Positions 1-4,830 of a DNA stretch of 7,577 bases are shown here, in pieces. The position numbers were made by a program, and so were the translations under genes. The notes under the pieces are model-generated. The model was not told where the DNA came from. It was given only the letters and a program-made list of their open reading frames with translations, and searched no databases. How positions within the stretch are numbered: the first letter of the stretch is position 1; the number at the start of each line of letters is the position of its first letter. The stretch spans positions 1-7,577 of the forward strand of contig JAFKFE010000396.1 in assembly GCA_017308345.1 (NCBI GenBank). The letters are read 5' to 3'. The DNA is from Alphaproteobacteria bacterium (GTDB lineage: Bacteria; Pseudomonadota; Alphaproteobacteria; Rhizobiales; Rhizobiaceae).

Positions 1-354
1 GTAGGCGAGCTGGCGCACCGCATACTGGCCGACGCGGGCAAACAGCGCGTCGCGCAACTGGTTGAAGCCGAGCTGGATCAGGCGCAGCACGTTATAGGCG
101 ATGACCAGCGCCACCGGCGCAAGCAGGAAGGCCGGCAGCGGCGGGGGCGTCTTCGAGGCATGCGCCAGCGCGTCCGTCGCCCATTTGAAGAAATAGGGGC
201 CGGCGACCAGGGTGACCTTGGCCACGACCAGGAGCAGCGTCGCCCAGGTCACGCGGGCTCTCAGATCGGCGCGCTCGGCCGGCCACATATAGGGCCACAG
301 GTTGCGCAATGTGGTGAGGGTGCCGGCTTCGGCGGATACGGTCTTTTCGGCCAC
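1..354 (-). CDS. ATM1/HMT1-type ABC exporter, N-terminal part (runs off left edge)
   Basis: Only the first 118 residues are in the window; the gene continues past base 1. The start is a GTG at 354-352, preceded by an AAAAGG ribosome binding site. It begins 25 bases after the arsR stop, so the two are almost certainly one operon. The visible part is the start of an ABC exporter membrane domain. A short cytosolic head (LRNLWPYMWP, residues 16-25) leads into a first membrane helix at about 35-56 and a second at about 74-97. The stretch LRDALFARVGQ (100-110) closely resembles the conserved coupling region of the ATM1/ABCB7/HMT1 family. Those half-size exporters dimerise in the inner membrane and move glutathione-conjugated metals or persulfides. 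The nucleotide-binding domain is outside the window, so the family call rests on the membrane domain alone. Substrate is inferred from family and the ArsR neighbour. Confidence 0.85.
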   Translation of the reverse strand, partial: MAEKTVSAEAGTLTTLRNLWPYMWPAERADLRARVTWATLLLVVAKVTLVAGPYFFKWATDALAHASKTPPPLPAFLLAPVALVIAYNVLRLIQLGFNQLRDALFARVGQYAVRQLAY

Positions 355-379
355 TAGTCTTGCCTTTTGGGTGAGAGGG

Positions 380-700
380 TCAGCGGCTGGGGCAGCAGGC
401 GTTGACGAGTTCAGTAAGGGAAGCGGAGACGCCGGCGAGCGCTGCGTGATCGACCGCGTAGCGCGAGCGCTGGCGGTCGGCCTCAAAGCGCACCAGCCCC
501 GCTTCGACCAGCACCTTCAGGTGCTGCGAAACGGTCGACTGGGCGAGGTCCAGACGGTCGACGACTTCACGGCAGGAGCAGCAGCGGCTGGCGGAAAGAT
601 GTTTCAGTATCTCGATACGCGCCGGGTGCGACAGTGCCGCAAGCCGCGCGGCGATGGCGCGGCTATCGGATACGCGGCTTTCGGAGAGGGATTCGGTCAT
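380..700 (-). CDS. ArsR/SmtB-family metal-responsive transcriptional repressor
   Basis: A 106-residue winged-helix protein, the usual length for this family. LSHPARIEILKHL (23-35) is the classic ArsR opening helix, and LAQSTVSQHLKVLVEAGLV (52-70) is the recognition helix and the start of the wing. Cysteines sit at C40, C41 and C43, just before the DNA-binding helices where ArsR-type alpha-3 metal or metalloid sites lie, and at C102-C103 at the C-terminus. Family knowledge says such dimers leave DNA when metal or metalloid binds. Which ion is sensed cannot be read here; the thiol sites suggest a soft metal, arsenite, or persulfide. The ATG at 700 is the only good start; its ribosome binding site is weak (GGACG just upstream). 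The gene lies immediately upstream of an ATM1-type exporter and overlaps a strong palindrome, so autoregulation is likely. Confidence 0.92.
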   Translation of the reverse strand: MTESLSESRVSDSRAIAARLAALSHPARIEILKHLSASRCCSCREVVDRLDLAQSTVSQHLKVLVEAGLVRFEADRQRSRYAVDHAALAGVSASLTELVNACCPSR

Positions 701-723
701 CGTCCATCGGCGATAGACGATGA
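697..723. promoter_or_regulatory. Candidate ArsR operator: near-perfect palindrome over the arsR start
   Basis: Inverted repeat centred on base 710. Thirteen positions on each side pair, except one (705/715). The left arm reads TCATCGTCCATCG and the right arm CGATAGACGATGA. ArsR-family operators are typically imperfect inverted repeats with arms of about 12 bases close to the promoter, so this fits well. It is unusual in covering the arsR start codon (700-698), so a bound repressor would block the start of the message as well as transcription. The symmetry is direct observation; the role is inference from the adjacent gene. Confidence 0.6.
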
Positions 724-762
724 AGGGAGAGAGGGCAAGCTAGGCGGATGGGTAGCGAGCCA

Positions 763-796
763 ATCTCCCCCCTTTGTGGGCCCTCGTGGGGGAGAT
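763..796. terminator. Hairpin downstream of the LysM gene, probably a rhizobial repeat-type terminator
   Basis: Perfect 9-bp stem (ATCTCCCCC at 763-771, GGGGGAGAT at 788-796) around a 16-base loop that itself contains GGGCCC. It starts 16 bases after the LysM gene stop and ends before the arsR operator, so it probably separates the two transcription units. No T-run follows on the minus strand, so efficient intrinsic termination is uncertain. Similar CTCCCCC...GGGGGAG hairpins are, from memory, common between genes in Mesorhizobium. Confidence 0.45.
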
Positions 797-811
797 CAGC
801 TAATCGCCCCT

Positions 812-1600
812 CTACTCCGTCTTCGGCGCGGTCATCTGATCGCCCATCGCCTTCATGTCGGCGTCCTCGCCTTCCTTGGACTTGGACGGCACCTTGAACA
901 CCTGGCCCGGCCAGATGCGGTCGGGATCGCGGATCTGGTCCTGGTTGGCGAGATAGATGGTGGAATAGCGCACGCCATGGCCGTAGACGCGGCGCGAGAT
1001 GCGCCAGAGCGTGTCGTTGCGGCGGATGATGACGGCGCCGTCGGCATGTTCGAGCTTCGGCGCCACGGTCTCGGGCACGTCGGTCGAAGGCGTCGCCTCG
1101 GCAACCTTGGCGGGGGCCTCGGCGGCTGCCGGTGCCGTTGGCTTTGCCGCATCGGCGGTCGTTACGGCAGGCGTGGAGGTTTCGGCCGGCTTGGCCTCGC
1201 CAGCCTTCGTCTCGCCAGCTTTCGTCTCGCTTGGGGCGACAGCGGCGATCGACTCGCCTGGCTCGCGCTCGAACGGCACAGCGGCGCGCGCGACGACCTT
1301 GACGCCGTCACTGTCCAGGCCGTCGACATGGATGGTGTAGTTGCCGACCGGAATGTCGCGCGTCGCTTCGATCAGGAAATGGCCATCGGCGGAGGTCTGC
1401 GCATCGCCGAGCAGGATGGCGTCGGCATAGGCGCGCACCTTTCGGCCGGGATCGGCGGTGCCGGCGACGAAAATCTTGTTGCCGTCGATCTCGACCGCCT
1501 CGACGGCGATCTTGGGCTCGGTCGCGGCCGTAGCCGTAGCCGGCGCGGGCGCCGGGGCCTGGTCACTGGCCGCGGGCGCGGTAGGCCCGGTCGCGGCGGG
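812..1600 (-). CDS. C-terminal half of the split LysM protein: second beta domain and LysM module
   Basis: This frame is open back to an ATG at 1732, but the codons before about 1600 give arginine/proline-rich shadow sequence and no convincing start. It therefore looks like the downstream half of the upstream protein. Meaningful sequence begins at PAATGPTAPAAS. A beta domain follows (EPKIAVEAVEIDGNKIFVAG; DIPVGNYTIHVDGLDSDGVK) that echoes the domain in the N-terminal half. After an Ala/Glu/Lys-rich linker with a repeated ETKAG comes a clear LysM (about 887-1018) with NDTLWRISRRVYG, YSTIYLANQDQI and RIWPGQVFKVP. LysM binds N-acetylglucosamine chains of peptidoglycan. A charged tail of 24 residues ends the protein. 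The LysM identification is firm; translation of this half depends on whether the frameshift is real. Confidence 0.75.
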   Translation of the reverse strand, partial: PAATGPTAPAASDQAPAPAPATATAATEPKIAVEAVEIDGNKIFVAGTADPGRKVRAYADAILLGDAQTSADGHFLIEATRDIPVGNYTIHVDGLDSDGVKVVARAAVPFEREPGESIAAVAPSETKAGETKAGEAKPAETSTPAVTTADAAKPTAPAAAEAPAKVAEATPSTDVPETVAPKLEHADGAVIIRRNDTLWRISRRVYGHGVRYSTIYLANQDQIRDPDRIWPGQVFKVPSKSKEGEDADMKAMGDQMTAPKTE

Positions 1601-2261
1601 TCTCGGCCTGCGGCACGGTGATAAGCTGCGAGGCCTTGCCGGGTTCCTCGACCATCGCCAGCACCTGCCCGGTCGGGCTCTGTGGCACCGAGACGACAGC
1701 GGTCTGGGCCGAGGCGACGGCAGTGCCGCCAACCGTCTGGCGCAGCGTGATCGTATAGTCGCCCGGCTTCAGCGGATCGTCCAGAACGATGACGAAAGCG
1801 CCGTCGGGGCCGGAATCGGTCGAGCCCAGCACCGTGCCGCCATTGAGTATCTCGACCTTGGCGTTGGGCGCTGCGCTGCCGGCCACGACGATCGAGCCGT
1901 TGCTTTCGACACGCACGACATCGAAAGTCGGCAGTGTCGGACCGGCCGCGGCGGCGGGCGCCTGGGCGGCCGGAGCGGTGGCATTGTTGGCGGGCGCCAT
2001 GGTATTGGCGGGCGCCATTGTGTTCGCCGGAGCCATTGTGTTCGCCGGAGCCATTGTGTTTGAAGGAGCTTGGGGCACGCGCGCTTCCGTGCTCGTGCTG
2101 GTGGCTTCAGCCGGTTTGGCATCGGTCTGCGGCAGCGCCGCGATCTGCGCCGGCTTCTGGTTGAGATACGGGTCGAGCGCACCCGACACATAGGCGGTTC
2201 CGGCCACGGCCACCGAGCCGCCGGCCGCGAACAGAAACGCCTTCAATGGATTGATAGCCAT
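1563..2261 (-). CDS. N-terminal half of the split LysM protein: membrane anchor and beta domain
   Basis: Open frame of 232 residues from an ATG at 2261. Residues 8-29 are hydrophobic and small-residue rich, a likely uncleaved N-terminal membrane anchor that puts the rest in the periplasm. Residues 40-110 are low-complexity Ala/Pro/Thr and include four exact NTMAPA units (68-91). Residues 112-192 look like a compact beta domain of the type that carries carbohydrate- or envelope-binding folds (FDVVRVESNGSIVVAGSA; PLKPGDYTITLRQ). The last residues after about 220 (arginine-rich, ending RARGQ) do not resemble the rest and are probably read in the wrong frame. An AAGGGGG lies about a dozen bases before the start and may serve as the ribosome binding site. 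Confidence 0.75.
   Translation of the reverse strand: MAINPLKAFLFAAGGSVAVAGTAYVSGALDPYLNQKPAQIAALPQTDAKPAEATSTSTEARVPQAPSNTMAPANTMAPANTMAPANTMAPANNATAPAAQAPAAAAGPTLPTFDVVRVESNGSIVVAGSAAPNAKVEILNGGTVLGSTDSGPDGAFVIVLDDPLKPGDYTITLRQTVGGTAVASAQTAVVSVPQSPTGQVLAMVEEPGKASQLITVPQAETRRDRAYRARGQ
1989..2060 (-). repeat. Four tandem 18-bp units encoding NTMAPA
   Basis: Four direct copies of an 18-base unit (1989-2006, 2007-2024, 2025-2042, 2043-2060), each encoding Asn-Thr-Met-Ala-Pro-Ala in the linker behind the membrane anchor. The copies at 2025-2042 and 2043-2060 are identical; the other two differ only at silent positions. A degenerate fifth unit (NNATAPA) follows in the protein. Identical neighbouring copies suggest recent slippage, so copy number probably varies among strains and changes linker length without breaking frame. 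Confidence 0.9.
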
Positions 2262-2295
2262 AACTTTATACTGCCCCCTTAGCCACCTAACGCCC

Positions 2296-2324
2296 GGTCT
2301 AGCGTGTTTTCTCCAAGCTCACAA
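2296..2324 (-). promoter_or_regulatory. Possible sigma-70-type promoter for the LysM gene
   Basis: Read on the minus strand, TTGTGA (2324-2319) is followed after 17 bases by TAGACC (2301-2296). These match four and three of six consensus positions. Placement, about 35 bases upstream of the start codon, is sensible. The match is weak, and this is only the best candidate in the stretch. Confidence 0.25.
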
Positions 2325-2337
2325 GAAAAAGCCCGTC

Positions 2338-2353
2338 CGCGGTCTTGACCGCG
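2338..2353. promoter_or_regulatory. Perfect 7-2-7 inverted repeat between the divergent LysM and LOG genes
   Basis: CGCGGTC, a TT centre, then GACCGCG. It lies 29 bases before the LOG start and overlaps TTGACC (2345-2350), which could be a -35 element for LOG. It could be an operator shared by the two divergent genes. On the minus strand it is followed eight bases later by a TTTTT run, so it could instead be a small terminator that insulates the LysM promoter. No LOG ribosome binding site is visible. Confidence 0.3.
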
Positions 2354-2381
2354 CCAACCGTCCCCATCACCAATCATCGCT

Positions 2382-2993
2382 ATGAACACGATTCGATCCG
2401 TCTGCGTTTATTGCGGCTCGTCTCCGGGCCGCGACGAGGCCTATATCAAGGCCGGCCACACGCTTGGCCGCTCGCTTGCCAAATCCGGTTTGCGCCTCAT
2501 CTATGGCGGCGGCACCAAGGGCATCATGGGCGCTGTCGCCGACGGCGCGCTCAAGGCCGGCGGCAAGGTCACCGGCATCATCCCGCGCTTCCTGATCAAC
2601 AAGGAGGCGACCGAAACCGCCCTCGACAAGCTCGACGAGCTTCTGATCACCGACAACATGCACGAGCGCAAGCACAGCATGTTCGAAAAATCCGACGCCT
2701 TTGTGGCGCTGCCGGGCGGCATCGGCACGGTGGAGGAAATCGTCGAGATCATGACCTGGGCGCAACTCGGCCATCACCGCAAGCCGATCGTCTTCGCCAA
2801 CGTGAAGGGTTTCTGGGACCCGATGCTGGCGCTGATCGAGCACATGTCGGAGGAAGGCTTCATCCACACCGCGCACCGGGTCAAGCCGCTGGTGGTCAAC
2901 GACCCGGAAGCGATCGTCGCCGCCATCATGGTGGCGGGCTCGGCGGTTGACGCACCGACGGAAGGGGTGCAGTCGGTGATAGATAAGATGTAA
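2382..2993 (+). CDS. LOG-family (TIGR00730) nucleotide 5'-monophosphate phosphoribohydrolase
   Basis: A 203-residue Rossmann-fold protein of full family length. It has all the LOG hallmarks: SVCVYCGSSPG near the N-terminus (6-16), YGGGTKGIMG (41-50), MHERK (93-97) with the conserved arginine R96, and PGGIGTVEE (111-119) with the catalytic glutamate E119. Such enzymes cleave the N-glycosidic bond of nucleoside 5'-monophosphates to a free base and ribose 5-phosphate. Plant and some bacterial members release active cytokinins from cytokinin riboside monophosphates; in most bacteria the natural substrate is unsettled. The ATG at 2382 matches the usual MNxIxSVCVYCGS opening, although no good Shine-Dalgarno precedes it. 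Older annotations of this family as lysine decarboxylase are wrong. The gene stands alone, divergent from the LysM gene and convergent with the LysR gene. Confidence 0.93.
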   Translation: MNTIRSVCVYCGSSPGRDEAYIKAGHTLGRSLAKSGLRLIYGGGTKGIMGAVADGALKAGGKVTGIIPRFLINKEATETALDKLDELLITDNMHERKHSMFEKSDAFVALPGGIGTVEEIVEIMTWAQLGHHRKPIVFANVKGFWDPMLALIEHMSEEGFIHTAHRVKPLVVNDPEAIVAAIMVAGSAVDAPTEGVQSVIDKM

Positions 2994-2997
2994 GGTG

Positions 2998-3056
2998 AGT
3001 AGTGAGTAGTGGAAGTCTAGATCCCTCCAACCAATATCTCCCCACTACTCACTACT
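2998..3056. terminator. Long inverted repeat of heptamers between LOG and LysR, probable two-way terminator
   Basis: A perfect 15-bp inverted repeat (AGTAGTGAGTAGTGG at 2998-3012, CCACTACTCACTACT at 3042-3056) with a 29-base loop, placed between two convergent genes. It starts five bases after the LOG stop and ends 12 bases before the LysR stop. Each arm is built from the heptamer AGTAGTG, and degenerate copies continue on the right (ACTACTA, ACTACAA) up to the LysR stop codon. The position suggests bidirectional termination or RNA end protection. The heptamer composition suggests it grew by slippage or belongs to a dispersed repeat. Confidence 0.55.
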
Positions 3057-3068
3057 AACTACAAACTA

Positions 3069-3956
3069 CTATTCGCCATTCACCGCCTTCCTCAAATTCC
3101 CAATCACCGCCCTCCGATCGTTGCGCCGCCAGGCGAGATGGATCGATACGCTGCGTTTGAACCAAGGCAGGTCGCGGAAGATCACGCCGGGGGGCGCCGC
3201 GCTTCGCAGGCTTTCCTGAACCGTGGCAAGGCCGAGGCCGGCGCTGACAAGGCCGAGCGAGGTCAAGGGATCGGCCGTCTCATAGGCGATGTCAGGCATG
3301 AAGCCTGCTCTCGCGCAGGCGGCGATGAACTCGGCGCGGTTGGTGTCGCCAGGCTGGCGCACGACGGTGATCCAGACGCGGCCGTCGAGATGGTTGGGGG
3401 CGATGTCGGCTATAGCGGCCAACGGATCGTCCTCCGGCACCGCAAGCACCAACGGCTCGCGCCGCACAAGCGTGCTCTCGATATCGGGGTCGCCATCCGG
3501 CGCCGGCGAATAGACGAAACCGAGATCGAGGATGCGCTGCCTCAGATCCTCGAGTTGCGCCGCGCTTCGCCGGCTGCGCAGGTGCAGATGGAAATCCGGC
3601 CGCGCGCGGCGGAAATCCTTCAGCATGGCGGCGACAAGCCCGGAATGCACCGCGCCTTCGACATAGCCGATGGCCAGGCTGCCGGCACTCCCGCTGGCAA
3701 GGTTGCGGCCGAACTCTTCCAGCCGCTCCGCATTGGCGAGCAATGCGCGGGCCTCGGCAAGAAAGGCCCTGCCCTCCGCATTGAGATGGACGCGCTGCCT
3801 TGCCCGCTCGAACAAGGCCACGCCGATCTGTTCCTCGAGCTGCATGATCTGACGGCTGAGCGGCGACTGGGAGATATGCAATTGCTCGGCGGCGCGGCCC
3901 ACATTGCCGGCCTCGGCGACCGCGACGAAATACCTTATCAAGCGTAGGTCGAGCAT
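3069..3956 (-). CDS. LysR-family transcriptional regulator, CatR/BenM-like
   Basis: 295 residues, typical for the family. The winged helix-turn-helix occupies roughly 1-60, with LRLIRYFVAVAEAGNVGRA, then AEQLHISQSPLSRQIMQLEE and LFERARQRVHL. This wording is closest to the CatR/CatM/BenM branch that controls aromatic and muconate catabolism. The effector-binding domain runs from about 90 to 290 (SLAIGYVEGAV; LVLAVPEDDPL; LGLVSAGLGLATVQESL). I chose the ATG at 3956, which is preceded by GGTGGGA at good spacing; an in-frame ATG at 3968 (MVGK in front) is equally reachable. The frame stays open much further back, but that stretch is antisense to the divergent gene at 4068. The product probably activates that small isomerase-like gene and represses itself. 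The ligand is unknown. Confidence 0.92.
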   Translation of the reverse strand: MLDLRLIRYFVAVAEAGNVGRAAEQLHISQSPLSRQIMQLEEQIGVALFERARQRVHLNAEGRAFLAEARALLANAERLEEFGRNLASGSAGSLAIGYVEGAVHSGLVAAMLKDFRRARPDFHLHLRSRRSAAQLEDLRQRILDLGFVYSPAPDGDPDIESTLVRREPLVLAVPEDDPLAAIADIAPNHLDGRVWITVVRQPGDTNRAEFIAACARAGFMPDIAYETADPLTSLGLVSAGLGLATVQESLRSAAPPGVIFRDLPWFKRSVSIHLAWRRNDRRAVIGNLRKAVNGE

Positions 3957-4067
3957 TTTTCCCACCATATAGATCCTGGAAGGTCTTAACTTTAGCCTAA
4001 TCAGTCTTGGACAGTCTGGCCAGCCGGCGCGATATCTCCCGCACCAACCAGCGATAAGGAGATCGCC
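3957..4067. promoter_or_regulatory. Divergent LysR/isomerase promoter region with T-N11-A motif
   Basis: The 111 bases between the two start codons should hold both promoters and the LysR binding site. TTA at 3986-3988 and TAA at 3998-4000 flank nine bases and contain a T-N11-A (T3987, A3999), the general LysR-family signature; TTAG-C-CTAA inside it (3992-4000) is a perfect small palindrome. Two loosely repeated decamers starting CAGTCT follow at 4002 and 4012. The CatR/BenM consensus ATAC-N7-GTAT is not present. No -10/-35 pair is convincing. Confidence 0.35.
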
Positions 4068-4358
4068 ATGCAGTTCTTTGCCTTGCTTGCCCGCAACACC
4101 CGCAAGTTCAGTGAAGCCGATTTCGCGCCGCTGCTGCCGCCGGAGTCCGAGCAGCGCAAGACCCTCTACGCGCAGGGCGCCGTGCGCCAGATCTGGAACC
4201 GGGGCGACATTCCCGGCAGCGGCATGATGTTCGAGGCCGCGGACGAGAAGGAAGTGCGCGGCCACCTCGCCACCCTGCCGCTGATCGAAGCCGGCATGAT
4301 GGAGATCGCCGCGATCGTGCCTCTCAATCCCTATCCTGGTTTCGGTCCCAAGCGGTGA
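4068..4358 (+). CDS. Muconolactone delta-isomerase-family (ferredoxin-like fold) small protein
   Basis: 96 residues, the size of muconolactone isomerase (about 90-96). The ATG has a near-ideal AAGGAG ribosome binding site six bases upstream. The protein begins on a beta strand (MQFFALLARN). In the centre it has YAQGAVRQIWNRGD (34-47), then GMMFEAADEKEVRGHLATLPLIEAGMMEI (52-80), which matches the IW-R...A...L..LPL pattern of this family's dimeric alpha/beta barrel. True CatC isomerises muconolactone to the 3-oxoadipate enol-lactone in catechol degradation. No other catechol-pathway gene is in the window and the N-terminal part differs from CatC, so the reaction is not assured; a YciI-like or monooxygenase-like role in the same fold is possible. 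Divergence from a CatR-like regulator supports an inducible catabolic function. Confidence 0.8.
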   Translation: MQFFALLARNTRKFSEADFAPLLPPESEQRKTLYAQGAVRQIWNRGDIPGSGMMFEAADEKEVRGHLATLPLIEAGMMEIAAIVPLNPYPGFGPKR

Positions 4359-4395
4359 TTGGCGCCGCCAACAGGAGGCCGCGGATCACGCGGCC
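4359..4395 (+). terminator. Two hairpins immediately after the isomerase-like gene
   Basis: A small hairpin (TTGGC / GCCAA, 3-base loop, 4359-4371) begins right after the stop codon. It is followed by a 7-bp perfect GC stem (GGCCGCG at 4377-4383, CGCGGCC at 4389-4395) with loop GATCA. The position suits transcript termination or 3'-end protection, but there is no T-tract. Confidence 0.4.
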
Positions 4396-4619
4396 CCAAC
4401 GGCCCGGTGGTCGCAGAGCCGCGCCGCATTTGCGACCGTAACGTCATCGGCCTGATCGCACTCTCGTACGCGATGACGATGCCCGGCAACGGGCCTTGAC
4501 TTACTTCGACCTGAATATCGTCTGGCCGACAAAGCCGACGGGTTAAAGCTCGCCCTAAAGATCACAATCGCTCGGGCGCCGCCCTCCCCGCCAGCACATT
4601 CGCATTAAATCTCCGTTTC
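4396..4619. other. Gene-free stretch with further stem-loops
   Basis: No convincing coding frame lies here. After the hairpin ending at 4395 come three more: GGTCGCA / TGCGACC (4409-4415, 4431-4437), CGTCATCG / CGATGACG (4442-4449, 4471-4478), and GCCCG-GCAA-CGGGC with a GNRA-type tetraloop (4481-4494). The remainder to 4619 shows no further structure that I can support. It could be a long structured 3' untranslated region, a small RNA, or chance pairing in GC-rich sequence. Confidence 0.35.
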
Positions 4620-4644
4620 GGAACCAAGCCGCCGCATCGACGTT
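4620..4644 (+). promoter_or_regulatory. EcfG-type general stress response promoter
   Basis: GGAAC at 4620-4624, 16 bases, then CGTT at 4641-4644. This is an exact match to the alphaproteobacterial general stress response sigma factor (EcfG) consensus GGAAC-N16/17-CGTT. It points toward a small open frame whose ATG lies 34 bases past the -10 element, leaving room for a start site and a ribosome binding site. The match is direct; control by EcfG is inferred from the known consensus. Confidence 0.75.
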
Positions 4645-4678
4645 GCTTCACACACGAAAACAATTTTTGGAGATCGTT

Positions 4679-4762
4679 ATGCTGCGAGGCGGATTGCTTT
4701 GGCTGATCGGGATTCCTTTGCCCGTCATTCTTATTCTTTGGTTGCTCGGCTATCTTCACTAG
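4679..4762 (+). CDS. 27-residue single-pass membrane microprotein under a stress promoter
   Basis: A very short gene: ATG at 4679, TAG at 4760-4762, 27 residues. It has a GGAG ribosome binding site at 4669-4672 with six bases to the ATG. The protein opens MLRGG, giving one positive charge that favours a cytoplasmic N-terminus. Nearly all of residues 6-26 form one hydrophobic helix (LLWLIGIPLPVILILWLLGY) with a PLP kink in the middle, ending in a histidine. From memory, very similar tiny hypothetical proteins occur widely in Rhizobiales. The exact EcfG promoter upstream suggests stress or stationary-phase expression at the inner membrane. Function is unknown. Small size makes coding status less certain than for a normal gene, but promoter, ribosome binding site and membrane-helix composition agree. 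Confidence 0.75.
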   Translation: MLRGGLLWLIGIPLPVILILWLLGYLH

Positions 4763-4787
4763 CCATCGGCCTTCACTAGCCATCGAC
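4754..4787 (+). repeat. 17-bp tandem duplication across the microprotein stop codon
   Basis: CTTCACTAGCCATCGGC (4754-4770) is repeated at once as CTTCACTAGCCATCGAC (4771-4787), 16 of 17 bases identical. The first copy holds the last two codons and the TAG stop; the second repeats them downstream. It looks like a recent slippage duplication with no effect on the protein. Confidence 0.85.
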
Positions 4788-4794
4788 AGGAACA

Positions 4795-4822
4795 GGCCGG
4801 GGTCGGCAACCGCGCCCCGGTC
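4795..4822. terminator. GC-rich hairpin between the microprotein and gntR, likely two-way terminator
   Basis: GGCCGGGG (4795-4802) pairs with CCCCGGTC (4815-4822), 8 bp with one G-T wobble, around a 12-base loop that can form an inner CGG/CCG pair. It lies between the ends of two convergent genes, nine bases before the gntR stop. No T-run is present on either strand. Confidence 0.45.
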
Positions 4823-4830
4823 TCGCAAGT

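Larger units (their letters stand above)
812..2261 (-). pseudogene. LysM peptidoglycan-binding membrane-anchored protein, interrupted by a frameshift
   Basis: Two overlapping minus-strand frames together make one sensible protein. The first (2261 to 1563) gives the membrane anchor, an Ala/Pro linker and a beta-rich domain. The second supplies another Ala/Pro linker, a second similar beta-rich domain and a C-terminal LysM module. The join lies near 1595-1604: removing one G of the GGG at 1598-1600 turns 1450 bases into 1449, an open frame of 482 codons plus stop. From memory, Mesorhizobium relatives encode this arrangement as a single protein. The role is probably at the cell envelope, with LysM holding the protein to peptidoglycan. 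Whether the extra base is a real mutation or a sequencing error in a GC-rich run cannot be decided here. If it is real, the product loses its LysM domain. Confidence 0.6.

Noticed and set aside
302..1621. Long plus-strand open frame of 439 codons
   Set aside because: It runs antisense to arsR and the LysM gene, is full of Gly/Arg low complexity with no domain, and arises because high-GC genes leave opposite frames open.
1601..1732. ATG at 1732 as the true start of the LysM half
   Set aside because: The first 45 or so residues are Arg/Pro/Ser-rich shadow of the upstream frame, and no ribosome binding site is evident.
1989..2060. CRISPR-like repeat
   Set aside because: Units are directly adjacent with no spacers and keep a reading frame; they are coding tandem repeats.
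2345..2950. 201-codon plus-strand frame overlapping LOG
   Set aside because: Out-of-frame reading of the LOG gene; the alternate frame carries all LOG motifs.
3957..4265. N-terminal extension of the LysR frame by about 100 residues
   Set aside because: The extension is antisense to the isomerase-like gene with its strong AAGGAG site, and the LysR family begins at the MLDLRLIRYF region.
4562..4828. 88-codon minus-strand frame
   Set aside because: It has no recognisable domain or ribosome binding site and is antisense to the EcfG promoter and the microprotein, which are better supported.
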